26,267 nucleotides of DNA from Firmicutes bacterium UBA3910 (GCA_002391465.1 DGFC01000037.1:1-26267), one strand, 5' to 3'; numbered from the stretch's first letter, positions 1 to 7,892 are shown. Numbers and translations: made by a program. Notes: generated from the letters alone by a model not told the origin.

Positions 1-35
1 GGTCTCGTGGGCTCGGAGATGTGTATAAGAGACAG
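1..35 (+). other. Nextera read-2 transposase adapter (library artefact)
   Basis: Bases 2-35 match the Illumina Nextera read-2 transposase adapter base for base, ending with the 19-base mosaic end AGATGTGTATAAGAGACAG at 17-35. This is not genomic DNA. It was left on the reads and assembled into the contig end. Translated in the frame of the first gene it gives MGSEMCIRDR, a peptide known to contaminate metagenomic protein sets. Confidence 0.98.
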
Positions 36-681
36 GCCTAAACTGGTGTATATCTCCAATTCAACCGAGATTGGTTCCATTTACACTAAAGGGGAACTGG
101 AGGCTCTGAGCAGTTTCTGTCGGGAGCATGATTTGATTCTCTTTATGGACGGAGCAAGGTTGGGAGCTGCCCTCACCTCTGAGGCAAATGATTTGGCCCT
201 TTCTGATCTTGTTGAGTTGGTTGATGCCTTTTACATCGGGGGTACCAAGAACGGAGCTCTGATCGGCGAGGCTTTAGTTATCTGCAGTGACAACCTTAAA
301 GCAGACTTTAGATATCACATCAAGCAAAAAGGCGCCCTCTTGGCCAAGGGACGCCTGATGGGGATCCAGTTCAGGGAGCTTTTCCGCGATGACCTGTTTT
401 TCTCCTTGGCCAAACACGCCAATGGGTTGGCTGGGAAGATGCAGGAGGGGTTAAGAGAACTTGGCGTTTCTTTTCTGCTCCGCTCCCCAACCAATCAGAT
501 TTTCCCCATTTTCCCCAATGAAATCATCGCCAAGTTGGAGGAGAAATATTTGTTCCTCGTGTGGGAGAAGGTGGATGCCGATCATGCCGCCATTCGCCTG
601 GTCACTTCTTGGTCTACACCTGCGGATATGGTTGATCGGTTCCTTGAGGACGTGCGGCGGATCACTAAAGAACAAGGGTAA
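36..681 (+). CDS. Low-specificity threonine aldolase (beta-eliminating lyase family), 5' truncated
   Basis: About 214 genuine residues of a PLP-dependent fold-type I enzyme that cleaves L-threonine or L-allo-threonine to glycine and acetaldehyde. The signature is clear: PKLVYISNSTEIGSIYT near the start, LFMDGARLGAAL with the PLP-binding Asp, and FYIGGTKNGAL with the lysine that forms the Schiff base. The family is about 340 residues long, so roughly the first third is missing because the contig begins here. The apparent N-terminus before residue P (codon 37-39) is adapter sequence and should be removed. A strong terminator follows at 699-723. The gene name ltaE is possible, but other beta-eliminating lyases of this family cannot be excluded without the missing part. 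Confidence 0.9.
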
Positions 682-698
682 TAGGACGGGAAATAATA

Positions 699-731
699 AG
701 CGGTCGTGCCAAGCACGACCGCTCTTTCTTT
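699..731. terminator. Bidirectional Rho-independent terminator
   Basis: Perfect 11-bp stem AGCGGTCGTGC (699-709) and GCACGACCGCT (713-723) with a CAA loop, followed on the plus strand by CTTTCTTTT. It lies between the convergent threonine aldolase gene and pmbA-like gene and probably ends both. Confidence 0.88.
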
Positions 732-2020
732 TACTTGCCGGAGACCGTAACACCTGTGCTCAGCATGTAGGGTATCAACCCAGCGCCGTAATCGATCCGT
801 TCCGCTGAGATCTCCTTGATATTGGCAAACATCTCTGCCATATTCCCAGCAATCATCGTTTCGGTCACTGGGTATTTTATCTTCCCGTCTTCGATGTAGT
901 AGCTGTTTTTGGCTACACCGGAGAAGTCTCCGTTGGGACTGGGGGAACCGCCCGAGTAACGGCCCACTAAAAGGCCCTGTTTCACTTGGGAGATCATCTC
1001 TGCTAAGCTCTTATCTCCCGGCTGAATCACAAAGCATCCGCCCTGGTTTTTGGCCCGTTCCTTCCCGGTTTTTTTGGAACCGTAGAGGCTCAACAGGAAG
1101 CTCTTTAGGACTCCCTCCTCGATCAGGGTCACATTCTCTGCTGCAAAGCCGTCACTGGTGACAAAATAGCCATCGGCCATGGCGGGGGAGACCGGTTCGC
1201 TGGACAGGGTAAGTTTATTGCTTGCCACCTTCTGACCCAGCTTATCCTGGAAGGGACTGATGCCTGCGATCATGGGCCCGTCACTTAAAAAGGTCATGAC
1301 ATAGCCCCACAACAGCGACTCCAAACAATCGGGGGTGATGATCACATCGCCGACGAATTTCCCGGAAAAGGGCTGTGCCTCCAGGTGTTCCACCGATTGG
1401 GTCAGCAGTGTCTTCAGCGTGGCTTGTTCCAACAGGGATTTCTCCAGATCTTTGGCTGCAAATCCCGTGTAGTTGAAGGAAGTGGTTTTCTCTCCTTCTT
1501 TCGAAGAAAAGATGCTGCTGAAGCTGTAGTTGCCCTGTTCCGTTTCAAATTGTACGCCGTTGGAATTGACAAAATACGCATGGACTTGTCGGTGCAGCAG
1601 CGCCGATTCCATCAGCTTAATGGAAGGGAACAGCTGTGGCACCTGCTGCGTATACTCCTTCAGCAGTTCGTACATACGCTCCGGATCGGGCTCTTGCGGG
1701 CCCGATGTGAATTTCTGGGCTTCCTGTGGGGGCGAAATGTCGTAGTCAGGATCCTGCTGGGAAGTGCTGGCCAGCTCAAGGGCTGAATCCACCGCCTCAA
1801 CTATGCCGTCTTGATCCAGGCGGTTTACGGTAATCGAACCTTTGCGCTGATCCTGAATGACCGTGATGCTTAAGGTGTTTTCCGCCGTAGTACGGATCAA
1901 GGTAAAATCCAGTCCCTCCAGATTCATCTCATACTGCTTTGTTTTCTGCAGGGAGCATTGGAATTTGTCAACATTTTTTTGGCGCAGTGTTTCCAGGCAA
2001 AAATCCAAAGCCGCTCTCAT
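731..2020 (-). CDS. pmbA: TldE/PmbA family protein (partner of TldD)
   Basis: A 429-residue protein of the TldD/PmbA (modulator of DNA gyrase) family. In E. coli, TldD and TldE form a heterodimeric protease that processes microcin B17 and degrades unfolded peptides such as CcdA; TldE itself lacks the zinc motif. This copy has no HExxxH. It carries the C-terminal PmbA-type segment RYSGGSPSPNGDFSG and NSYYIEDGKIKYPV near residues 350-385. The ATG is preceded by GGGGGTAG and lies one base after the tldD stop, so the two genes are translationally coupled. Assignment as the TldE/PmbA half rests on this pairing and on the missing metal site. The natural substrate here is unknown. Confidence 0.9.
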   Translation of the reverse strand: MRAALDFCLETLRQKNVDKFQCSLQKTKQYEMNLEGLDFTLIRTTAENTLSITVIQDQRKGSITVNRLDQDGIVEAVDSALELASTSQQDPDYDISPPQEAQKFTSGPQEPDPERMYELLKEYTQQVPQLFPSIKLMESALLHRQVHAYFVNSNGVQFETEQGNYSFSSIFSSKEGEKTTSFNYTGFAAKDLEKSLLEQATLKTLLTQSVEHLEAQPFSGKFVGDVIITPDCLESLLWGYVMTFLSDGPMIAGISPFQDKLGQKVASNKLTLSSEPVSPAMADGYFVTSDGFAAENVTLIEEGVLKSFLLSLYGSKKTGKERAKNQGGCFVIQPGDKSLAEMISQVKQGLLVGRYSGGSPSPNGDFSGVAKNSYYIEDGKIKYPVTETMIAGNMAEMFANIKEISAERIDYGAGLIPYMLSTGVTVSGK

Positions 2021-2021
2021 G

Positions 2022-3395
2022 TCATCTACCCCCTATATTGATCTTGGTCTTCACAGCGGGGCCGCCCATGCCCACTGGGATGAGCTGCTTTTTCCCACAC
2101 ATGCCAGCGCAGGACCAGGTCATGTCATCACTAACCATCGTTACATTCTGCAGCACATCAAAGGCAACACCTGAGATAGTGGTGTCCTTGATTGCCCTGC
2201 CCAACTTACCGTTTTTGATTTCATAACCCAGCACAATCCCGAACATAAACTCGCTGGTGGTATCGGCTTGGCCGTTACTGGGCTGGATTAGGTAATAGCC
2301 ATCCTCAATGGAAGCGATCATGTCTTCCAGCTTGCTTGTTCCCGGCAAAATTGCAGTGTTCCGCATGCGGATCAGCGGTTCGTCCCGGTAGGTGAAAGCC
2401 CGGGCATTGCCGGTAGGTTTGGCGTTGAAATGGCGGGCACTGTGTTTGTTGTGCATATAACCGGTAAGGATGCCCTTTTCAATAAGCATCACGTCCTCCG
2501 CCGCAGTACCTTCATCATCCACATGAATAGGTATGGGGCAGGGCTCACCGTTGTAGCTGTGGGCAAAGTCCGCTAGGCTAACGAGGGGGCTGGCTGCCTG
2601 TTTATTTAGGAAATCGCCTGCAACGGAACCGCCAATGACCATATCAGCTTCCGTTGTGTGGCCGATGGCTTCGTGGGCCAAGATACCGGCCAGCTGCGAG
2701 TCTAACACGCATTCTTTCACGCCCGCCTCAGGGTAAACGCCTTCGCTCTTCTTTACCAGATGCTCATAAAGCTCATCAATCGTGGGGAATAAGTCTTCAG
2801 GTTTGGAAAAGACATCTTCAAACTGACCCCGGCCGCCGGCGATATCGTATACTTCCACCGGATCGCTGTTTTTGTCCATGGATAAGCTGATCACGAAAAT
2901 GCTGCGGGGTATTAAGGAGTAGAGATAAGCCCCATCGGAGGTGAGCAGTGTTTTTTCCATATCGAGGCAGTCTAATCTGACACTTCGACTGCTCAAATTC
3001 GGGTATTTCTTAGCTATGTAGTCGTCCACTGCCTTGGTGAAATCCATTATTTCTTTCTGCGTTAACCGCTGCTTAGTTGTACCGTAGTTTACCTCAACAA
3101 CGGGCGTTTCTGGAGTAAAGGAACCCAAGCCCATCTGTTCTCGACTGTCAAGGAAGACGGCGTTGCTCGTCGCTTCCGCAATTACCTCTCTTACCTTTGA
3201 TTGATCAGGTGTGGAGGCAAAACCCCAGCTTCCGCCGGAATACACCCGGGCGCTGATGCCGCTTGTGGCGTTCCTTACGTTCTGGACCAGATTGCCTTGG
3301 AGATAGGCTATGCTCAGAACACGGTTTTCCTGGCTGCGCAGTTCGGTATATTGACGAAAAAGGGATGAAAATTGTCGCAGATCTCTGATAATCAA
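2022..3395 (-). CDS. tldD: TldD family zinc metalloprotease
   Basis: A 457-residue TldD protease subunit. The zinc-binding HExxxH motif is visible as HEAIGH at residues 241-246, inside LAGILAHEAIGHTTEADMV. The third ligand is probably the Cys of GMCGKKQ (about residue 433), matching the C-terminal Cys ligand of E. coli TldD. The start is TTG (3393-3395): GGAGG sits eight bases upstream, while the ATG that overlaps the SD region runs into a stop after three codons. It forms a two-gene unit with the PmbA partner. An extended -10 promoter lies at 3422-3430. No peptide precursor of the kind processed by TldD/E is seen beside it. Confidence 0.93.
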   Translation of the reverse strand: MIIRDLRQFSSLFRQYTELRSQENRVLSIAYLQGNLVQNVRNATSGISARVYSGGSWGFASTPDQSKVREVIAEATSNAVFLDSREQMGLGSFTPETPVVEVNYGTTKQRLTQKEIMDFTKAVDDYIAKKYPNLSSRSVRLDCLDMEKTLLTSDGAYLYSLIPRSIFVISLSMDKNSDPVEVYDIAGGRGQFEDVFSKPEDLFPTIDELYEHLVKKSEGVYPEAGVKECVLDSQLAGILAHEAIGHTTEADMVIGGSVAGDFLNKQAASPLVSLADFAHSYNGEPCPIPIHVDDEGTAAEDVMLIEKGILTGYMHNKHSARHFNAKPTGNARAFTYRDEPLIRMRNTAILPGTSKLEDMIASIEDGYYLIQPSNGQADTTSEFMFGIVLGYEIKNGKLGRAIKDTTISGVAFDVLQNVTMVSDDMTWSCAGMCGKKQLIPVGMGGPAVKTKINIGGR

Positions 3396-3421
3396 CTAAA
3401 CATCCTCCTCTCATTAGGTAA

Positions 3422-3430
3422 AGTATAGCA
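3422..3430 (-). promoter_or_regulatory. Extended -10 promoter for tldD-pmbA
   Basis: On the minus strand TGC-TATACT is a TGn extended -10 element about 27 bases before the tldD TTG start and just upstream of its GGAGG. No good -35 is present at 17 bases, which is tolerated with extended -10 elements. It lies in the 94-base gap after lysR, so tldD-pmbA probably has its own transcription start. Confidence 0.5.
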
Positions 3431-3489
3431 CAGGGGTATACGGACTGGAAGGACATTTGCCAATAATTTCCCAAAATCAGACCTTAGCC

Positions 3490-4395
3490 CTATCCATCCA
3501 GTATCCATTCTTGCTGATCGGTGTAAGCCTTGCGGATATCGTCTAGGATATGGGCATGGCGGAACTCCCGCAGGTAAACAAGGTTGATTTCCCTCACGAT
3601 GTTGAGCCCATCCACCGGCACCGAGATCAGCTTGCCCCGGGCCAGATCCTGTTCTACCGCGCTGTGGGAGATGATTGTAACACCCAGATTGGCTGCCACA
3701 AGTTCTTTGATCGTCTTGATGTTGTTGGTCTCGATCACCACATTGAAGTTTTCGATCGTCTCGGACATGCTGGTCAAAAACTGTTCGAAGAGGGAGCGGG
3801 TGCCCGCCTCTGGTGTACGCAGGACGAATTTCTCCTGTCTTAACTCCTGGACGCTCACACTGCTCCGCCTGGCTAGATGGCTCTGGGGAGAGACGACCAG
3901 GCAGAGATAGTCCGTATCCAAAAGCAGGGAAACATAGCCCTTTTCGGTGATGTGACCTTCCACGATGGCCCAGTCCAGCTCGTAGTTGGAGAGCATATTA
4001 TAAATTTCTTTTATCGCTTCCGTGATAATACTAATCTGGACGTGGGGATTCCTCTTACAATAATTCACAAAGATCTCGGGAACCAAGTACTCCCCGAGGG
4101 TGGTGGTGATACCTACCCTAAAGCGTTGCACATTCTTCTGTAAATCCTCAATTGCCCCCCGGGCATTCTTCTCCAAATTGGCCAGACGGCGGGCGTAGGA
4201 AATAAGGATTTCCCCTTCCGGAGTGGGCTTTAGCTGGCGGTTTCCCCTATAGAAGATCTCTATACCGTATTGCTCCTCCAGGGACTTGATCTGGTAGCTG
4301 ACCGCGGGTTGTGTCAGGGCAAGCCGCTTGGCCGTTTGGGTGTAGTTGCCCACTTCCGTTAAGGTCAACAAGGTTTTGATTTTCGGATCGATCAT
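3490..4395 (-). CDS. LysR family transcriptional regulator
   Basis: A 301-residue LysR-type regulator. The N-terminal winged helix-turn-helix spans about residues 3-62, with the typical NYTQTAKRLALTQPAVSYQIKSLE segment at 17-41, then a linker helix and the two-lobed effector-binding domain (about 90-295). The ATG is preceded by AGGGGG. It is divergent from the cation/proton antiporter gene, and the 121-base gap holds an inverted repeat with T-N11-A geometry that overlaps the antiporter -35. That layout is classic for a LysR protein controlling its divergent neighbour. Its effector cannot be told from sequence. CysL/CbbR-like subfamilies look similar at this level. Confidence 0.93.
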   Translation of the reverse strand: MIDPKIKTLLTLTEVGNYTQTAKRLALTQPAVSYQIKSLEEQYGIEIFYRGNRQLKPTPEGEILISYARRLANLEKNARGAIEDLQKNVQRFRVGITTTLGEYLVPEIFVNYCKRNPHVQISIITEAIKEIYNMLSNYELDWAIVEGHITEKGYVSLLLDTDYLCLVVSPQSHLARRSSVSVQELRQEKFVLRTPEAGTRSLFEQFLTSMSETIENFNVVIETNNIKTIKELVAANLGVTIISHSAVEQDLARGKLISVPVDGLNIVREINLVYLREFRHAHILDDIRKAYTDQQEWILDG

Positions 4396-4441
4396 GTTCC
4401 TAACCCCCTTTATATCAAACGGTTTTATCGGTATCTAAAAA

Positions 4442-4478
4442 ATGATAATTTGATATTATCATAACTTTTGTTTATGAT
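4442..4478 (+). promoter_or_regulatory. Promoter of the antiporter gene with overlapping LysR-type operator
   Basis: The -35 TTGATA (4450-4455) and -10 TATGAT (4473-4478) are spaced by 17 bases, each matching consensus at five of six positions. The inverted repeat ATGATAAT (4442-4449) and ATTATCAT (4455-4462), separated by five bases, covers the -35 and contains T-N11-A (T4446, A4458), the general form of a LysR-protein site. A further ATGAT at 4474-4478 may be an activation half-site. Confidence 0.6.
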
Positions 4479-4516
4479 CAAATCACAAACAGCACAAAAC
4501 AGGGAGGGTGAGGTTA

Positions 4517-5776
4517 ATGGTACTACTAAGTCTAAATCTCGACACGAGCGCGTCTGTCATTTTAACAATCTCGATCATGCTTTTTATCGCATTTCTCCTG
4601 ACCAGAATTACAAAGAGGTTTAAGCTGCCGAACGTCACAGCTTACCTCTTCGCCGGTATTCTGATCGGGCCCCACGTGCTCAACCTCATTCCCGCCAGCG
4701 TTATCTCTGGCATGGAATTCCTTACGGATTTGGCCTTGGCCCTAATCGCCTTTGGCGTGGGAAGATATTTGAAACTAGACGCACTGCGGGCAAACAGTAT
4801 TCAAACGGTGATTATTACCCTGTTTGAATCACTCCTAGCCGGGGCGGCCGTGACGCTGATCATGTTTCTCGGTTTTAAAATACCCCTGCCCTTGGCCTTG
4901 ATGTTAGGTGCTATTGCCTCCGCAACCGCACCCACTTCTACCCTGATGACAATCCGCGACTACCGGGCGAAGGGACCATTTGTAAACGTGACCCTGCAGG
5001 TGATCGCTTTGGATAACGTCCTGGCCTTGATTGCGTTCAGCGTTGTGGCAGCCGTAATCCAAGCGACCGTCGGTGGTGGGCAGGTCGAAGCTGCAGTGAT
5101 AATCCTACCCGTAGTTTTGAACCTATTTACAATTGCCCTGGGCGTTGGTTTCGGTTTTCTTCTAAATAGACTGATCAATGACAAGCGGACCAGCGACAAC
5201 CGTCTGCTCCTCTCGGTGGCGGCCATCTCGGCCTTGGCAGGTATCTGTGCAGCCTTTGGTGTGTCTCCTTTGCTGGCCTGCATGGCCCTGGGCACTGCTT
5301 ACATCAATCTCAGCGGCAACACTGAACTTTTTGATCAGGTGAGCGGCTTCGCCCCTGTTATTCTCACCATGTTCTTTGTCCTCTCGGGTATGCGTTTGGA
5401 TGTACCGGCTCTGGCTGGTGCGGGGGTAATTGGGGTAAGCTATTTTCTAGTTAGGATCGTGGGGAAATTCGCCGGTGCTTACTTGGGAGCCGGTTTGAGT
5501 GGGGCTTCCCGAGAGGTAAAGCAGTATCTTGGCATGGCCCTTATTCCCCAAGCAGGGGTCTCCATCGGCCTTGCCATCCTGGGCCAACGGCTTCTGCCAG
5601 CAGACATGGGTTCGCTCCTTTCAACGATAGTACTTTCGTCCGCTGTTCTATATGAAATTGTGGGGCCCGCCTCGGCCAAAGCGGCGCTGCATATGGCAGG
5701 TGCCATACCGAAGGAAGAGAAGAAGAGGGAAGAACCTCTGTCAGAGGCCAAGCTGTTGACAGTCTCCCATTCCTAA
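4517..5776 (+). CDS. Cation:proton antiporter (CPA2/KefB-like Na+/H+ exchanger family)
   Basis: A 419-residue integral membrane protein with about 12-13 hydrophobic segments, the normal size for a CPA exchanger membrane domain. Family marks include RFKLPNVTAYLFAGILIGPHVL in the second helix region, a polar broken-helix segment GAIASATAPTSTLM (131-144) and ALDNVLALIAF (164-174), whose Asp166 sits where the transport acidic residue of TM6 is expected. No C-terminal TrkA-N/RCK domain follows, only a short charged tail. The ATG at 4517 is chosen over the in-frame GTG at 4508 because GGAGGG lies eight bases before the ATG and overlaps the GTG. It probably exports Na+ or K+ against protons. It is divergent from, and likely controlled by, the adjacent LysR protein. 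Confidence 0.88.
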   Translation: MVLLSLNLDTSASVILTISIMLFIAFLLTRITKRFKLPNVTAYLFAGILIGPHVLNLIPASVISGMEFLTDLALALIAFGVGRYLKLDALRANSIQTVIITLFESLLAGAAVTLIMFLGFKIPLPLALMLGAIASATAPTSTLMTIRDYRAKGPFVNVTLQVIALDNVLALIAFSVVAAVIQATVGGGQVEAAVIILPVVLNLFTIALGVGFGFLLNRLINDKRTSDNRLLLSVAAISALAGICAAFGVSPLLACMALGTAYINLSGNTELFDQVSGFAPVILTMFFVLSGMRLDVPALAGAGVIGVSYFLVRIVGKFAGAYLGAGLSGASREVKQYLGMALIPQAGVSIGLAILGQRLLPADMGSLLSTIVLSSAVLYEIVGPASAKAALHMAGAIPKEEKKREEPLSEAKLLTVSHS

Positions 5777-5780
5777 GGAA

Positions 5781-5812
5781 AAAGGCTGGTTCGAGTGAAC
5801 CAGCCTTTCTTG
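5781..5812. terminator. Bidirectional Rho-independent terminator
   Basis: Perfect 12-bp stem AAAGGCTGGTTC (5781-5792) and GAACCAGCCTTT (5797-5808) with a GAGT loop. Its A and T flanks let it work for both the antiporter gene (+) and the convergent ferritin-like gene (-). Confidence 0.88.
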
Positions 5813-5821
5813 GGCTTGGGG

Positions 5822-6307
5822 CTAATATTCTTCTCTCAGGCCAAACTCGGCATCCTCGACCCACTGCTCAGCCTTGAGCAGATGTTCGATTATGTCTGAG
5901 AAAATCTGATAGTGTTTCTTTTCTTCCTTAATGAGGAACCCAAACAGTTCCCTGTCCTGGTCTGTCTTGGCCTCCTGCAGCATTTTCTCATACAGCTCCA
6001 CCATTTCCCGTTCCTTTTCCAAGGCTAAACGATAGCCATCCAGTTGTTCCGGTGTGGTCTTTACTTCTACGCTGAAATCATCCAGGTCGGCAAAGACATT
6101 TTTGAATTCGGTATAAGCGCCGCTTTCAGTTAGATTGTAGTCCGATTCGTCAGCGTACTGCTGCAGAATTTCTGCGTGCTTCCTCTCTTCACCGGCCAGC
6201 ATTACAAAAACCGGGCGTAGATTGTTGTCTTTATTGAGTTCAGCTTGTTCAAGGTAATAGCGTTCGCCGTCTAGTTCCATTTGGATAGCAAATTTCAAAG
6301 CACTCAC
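5822..6307 (-). CDS. Ferritin-like diiron protein (rubrerythrin-type domain)
   Basis: A 161-residue four-helix-bundle protein. Iron ligand candidates occur in the rubrerythrin pattern: Glu in QMELDGERYY (9-18), the ExxH in GEERKHAEIL (39-48), Glu in LEKEREMVELYE and a second ExxH in EEKKHYQIF. There is no C-terminal rubredoxin domain, so it resembles the stand-alone ferritin-like/YciE-like proteins of anaerobes, implicated in peroxide or iron handling. The GTG at 6305-6307 is preferred because GGGAGG lies seven bases upstream; the in-frame TTG at 6313 is almost on top of that SD. It diverges from a Dps gene, suggesting a shared role in iron and oxidative-stress protection. Its electron donor is unknown. 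Confidence 0.85.
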   Translation of the reverse strand: MSALKFAIQMELDGERYYLEQAELNKDNNLRPVFVMLAGEERKHAEILQQYADESDYNLTESGAYTEFKNVFADLDDFSVEVKTTPEQLDGYRLALEKEREMVELYEKMLQEAKTDQDRELFGFLIKEEKKHYQIFSDIIEHLLKAEQWVEDAEFGLREEY

Positions 6308-6511
6308 AGCCAAACCTCCCTTGAAAGTGTTATTTCATTACTTAGGTAGATTCCGCCCCAATCCTGCTTAGAAAGGGAAAAGGCGGGAACATTATCTTGA
6401 TTAGTTTTTTAGGCGGAGATTGGTTAGGCTATAATTTAGCCGCCGCAGGTAGGGGAATGGTGAGAAAAACAGGGAAATTGGATATTATCGCTAATTATGT
6501 CATTGTAGGGG

Positions 6512-6545
6512 TTGACAGCCTTAATGATAAGTGTTATCATTAAGG
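6512..6545 (+). promoter_or_regulatory. dps promoter with Fur-type palindromic operator
   Basis: TTGACA (6512-6517), a 17-base spacer and TATCAT (6535-6540) form a near-consensus sigma-A promoter. A perfect 12-bp inverted repeat, CCTTAATGATAA (6519-6530) and TTATCATTAAGG (6534-6545) around GTG, covers the spacer and -10. Its core TGATAAGTGTTATCA differs from the Fur 7-1-7 consensus at two of 14 positions and fits PerR and Zur boxes less well. Binding would block the polymerase, so iron- or peroxide-responsive repression is likely. Confidence 0.8.
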
Positions 6546-6582
6546 TGCGAAATGAAACCGACAATTCAAAGGAGGAGTCTGA

Positions 6583-7053
6583 ATGAATTTGATTGGATTA
6601 CCGAACGATGGACTTAAGAAGGTAGCGGACCAGCTTGACGTGTACTTGGCAGATCTGCATGTGCTGTACACCAAACTCCATAACTACCATTGGAACGTAG
6701 AAGGACCGGAGTTCTTTGCTCTCCACGCCAAGCTGGAAGAGATGTATGACTTCGTTGCCGAGCAGATTGATGAAGTGGCTGAGCGCATCCTCATGGTTGG
6801 CCAGCGTCCATCCGCTTCCCTTAAATCCTACCTTGAGAAAGCAAGGCTGCAGGAAGCAGACAGCGTTGCCATTAGGGGTAACGAATTGGTAGAGCAGCTG
6901 CTCGAGGACTACAGCGTCATCATCAAGGGTCTGCGGGAAGGCGTAGAAGTCGCAGGTGAGGTTGGCGACGAGGTAAGTGTAGACCTCATGATCGGTGCTT
7001 TGGCTGAATACGAAAAGACCGTTTGGATGCTGCGTGCATTTCTTCAGCGGTAA
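6583..7053 (+). CDS. dps: Dps family ferritin-like DNA-binding/iron-storage protein
   Basis: A 156-residue Dps (miniferritin), which forms a 12-subunit shell that oxidises Fe(II) with peroxide and stores iron. The ferroxidase ligands are all in place: His36 in NYHWNVEGPEFF, His48 and Glu52 in FALHAKLEEMYD, then Asp63 and Glu67. Their spacing of 12, 4, 11 and 4 residues matches Listeria Dps exactly, with Glu for Asp at the third. There is no long lysine-rich N-terminal tail, so DNA binding is uncertain. AAGGAGG stands before the ATG. The gene is monocistronic, with its own Fur-type operator upstream and a strong terminator downstream. Confidence 0.94.
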   Translation: MNLIGLPNDGLKKVADQLDVYLADLHVLYTKLHNYHWNVEGPEFFALHAKLEEMYDFVAEQIDEVAERILMVGQRPSASLKSYLEKARLQEADSVAIRGNELVEQLLEDYSVIIKGLREGVEVAGEVGDEVSVDLMIGALAEYEKTVWMLRAFLQR

Positions 7054-7070
7054 GTAAATAGAGAAGAGAA

Positions 7071-7105
7071 AACCCCGGAGGCAGTAATGCCGCCGGGGTT
7101 TTTTT
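7071..7105. terminator. Rho-independent terminator between dps and thyX
   Basis: Perfect 12-bp stem AACCCCGGAGGC (7071-7082) and GCCGCCGGGGTT (7089-7100), six-base loop, followed by TTTTT. The upstream A-rich stretch gives a weaker T run on the minus strand. The thyX stop (7104-7106) overlaps the T tract, so the same hairpin probably ends both convergent genes. Confidence 0.9.
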
Positions 7106-7811
7106 ATGCGTTTAAGAGTGCCTCCAGTGCAACCGGGAATTTTTCCCGGGCCAGCTTTTCCACTGCCTGGGCGTAATCCCGGATTTCCTTTTGGGCATCC
7201 TCAGCCAGGCGCAGGTTGAGGAAATGGGCTACCGCCTGCAGACTGCCTGTCCATACCCACCGTACATAAAGGGCGTAGGCAGGTAAAAAGAGGCGGGCTT
7301 GCTCAGGGCAGATGTTGTCTGCCATGGCCACTTCATAAAGGCGCAGGCTTTCTGCTATATGCTTCTGCAGGGCTTCGGTATACTTCTCCCCTACTTCAAC
7401 TGCCACAGGATCGCCGCTGCCCTGCTTGCGGTTTTCCGGCACAGAACGCCAGGCGTCGGGCTTAGGAATTAAGAAGGTCGGCTCTTCCGTGATGTAACGC
7501 CGGCTCGATTCGTTCCAAGCAGTAAGGCGGTCAAAACCTTCCCCGTGTTCGCTACCTATAATGTGCTTCCACCACTGCCTAGCCACCATCAAAGGGGCGT
7601 ACACTTCAAACTTCAAAACAGAGTGGCGGAAGGGGGAGGTGTGCTGATGATCAGCTAAGTATTTTATCAGGCGTTTCTCCCGGTCTCCCAGCTCAGTACT
7701 TTCCTTATCGAAGCTTACCTTGGCATCGTTGACTGGTGATAAATCCGTTCCCATCCAATCCTTCAGAAGGACATAACCGTGTTCACCAACGGGGATCTTT
7801 AGTTTGCCCAC
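7104..7811 (-). CDS. thyX: Flavin-dependent thymidylate synthase (ThyX), variant motif
   Basis: A 235-residue ThyX, which makes dTMP from dUMP with methylene-tetrahydrofolate, FAD and NADPH. Support comes from SPFRHSVLKFEVYAPLMVARQWWKH (59-83), TAWNESSRRY (97-106) and the C-terminal WTGSLQAVAHFLNLRLAEDAQKEIRDYA (187-214), where the dUMP- and folate-binding Arg199-type residue and helix are typical. The usual RHRT/S-x-x-x-NExSxRY motif is altered: the first part reads WKHIIG and about a dozen residues (SEHGEGFDRL) are inserted before WNESSRRY. The start is GTG at 7809-7811, with GCAAGGAGG about eight bases upstream. Length is normal. No folate-linked genes are adjacent. Confidence 0.88.
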   Translation of the reverse strand: MGKLKIPVGEHGYVLLKDWMGTDLSPVNDAKVSFDKESTELGDREKRLIKYLADHQHTSPFRHSVLKFEVYAPLMVARQWWKHIIGSEHGEGFDRLTAWNESSRRYITEEPTFLIPKPDAWRSVPENRKQGSGDPVAVEVGEKYTEALQKHIAESLRLYEVAMADNICPEQARLFLPAYALYVRWVWTGSLQAVAHFLNLRLAEDAQKEIRDYAQAVEKLAREKFPVALEALLNA

Positions 7812-7892
7812 TTATAAGCCTCCTTGCATCCGTTTTATTAAGTGTACCATGTCTGACCGGAAAAATAAACCTGATCAGTTATAAATAAAGCA

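Noticed and set aside
1..681. Novel N-terminal domain on the threonine aldolase
   Set aside because: The first ten codons are adapter sequence, not a domain.
4442..4462. Fur box in the lysR-antiporter gap
   Set aside because: The half-sites resemble Fur, but they are separated by five bases instead of one, while the T-N11-A spacing fits LysR proteins.
6463..6549. Small 28-codon frame with ATG near 6460 upstream of dps
   Set aside because: The G-rich stretch sits against the ATG and the frame runs through the dps promoter and operator, so coding is unlikely.
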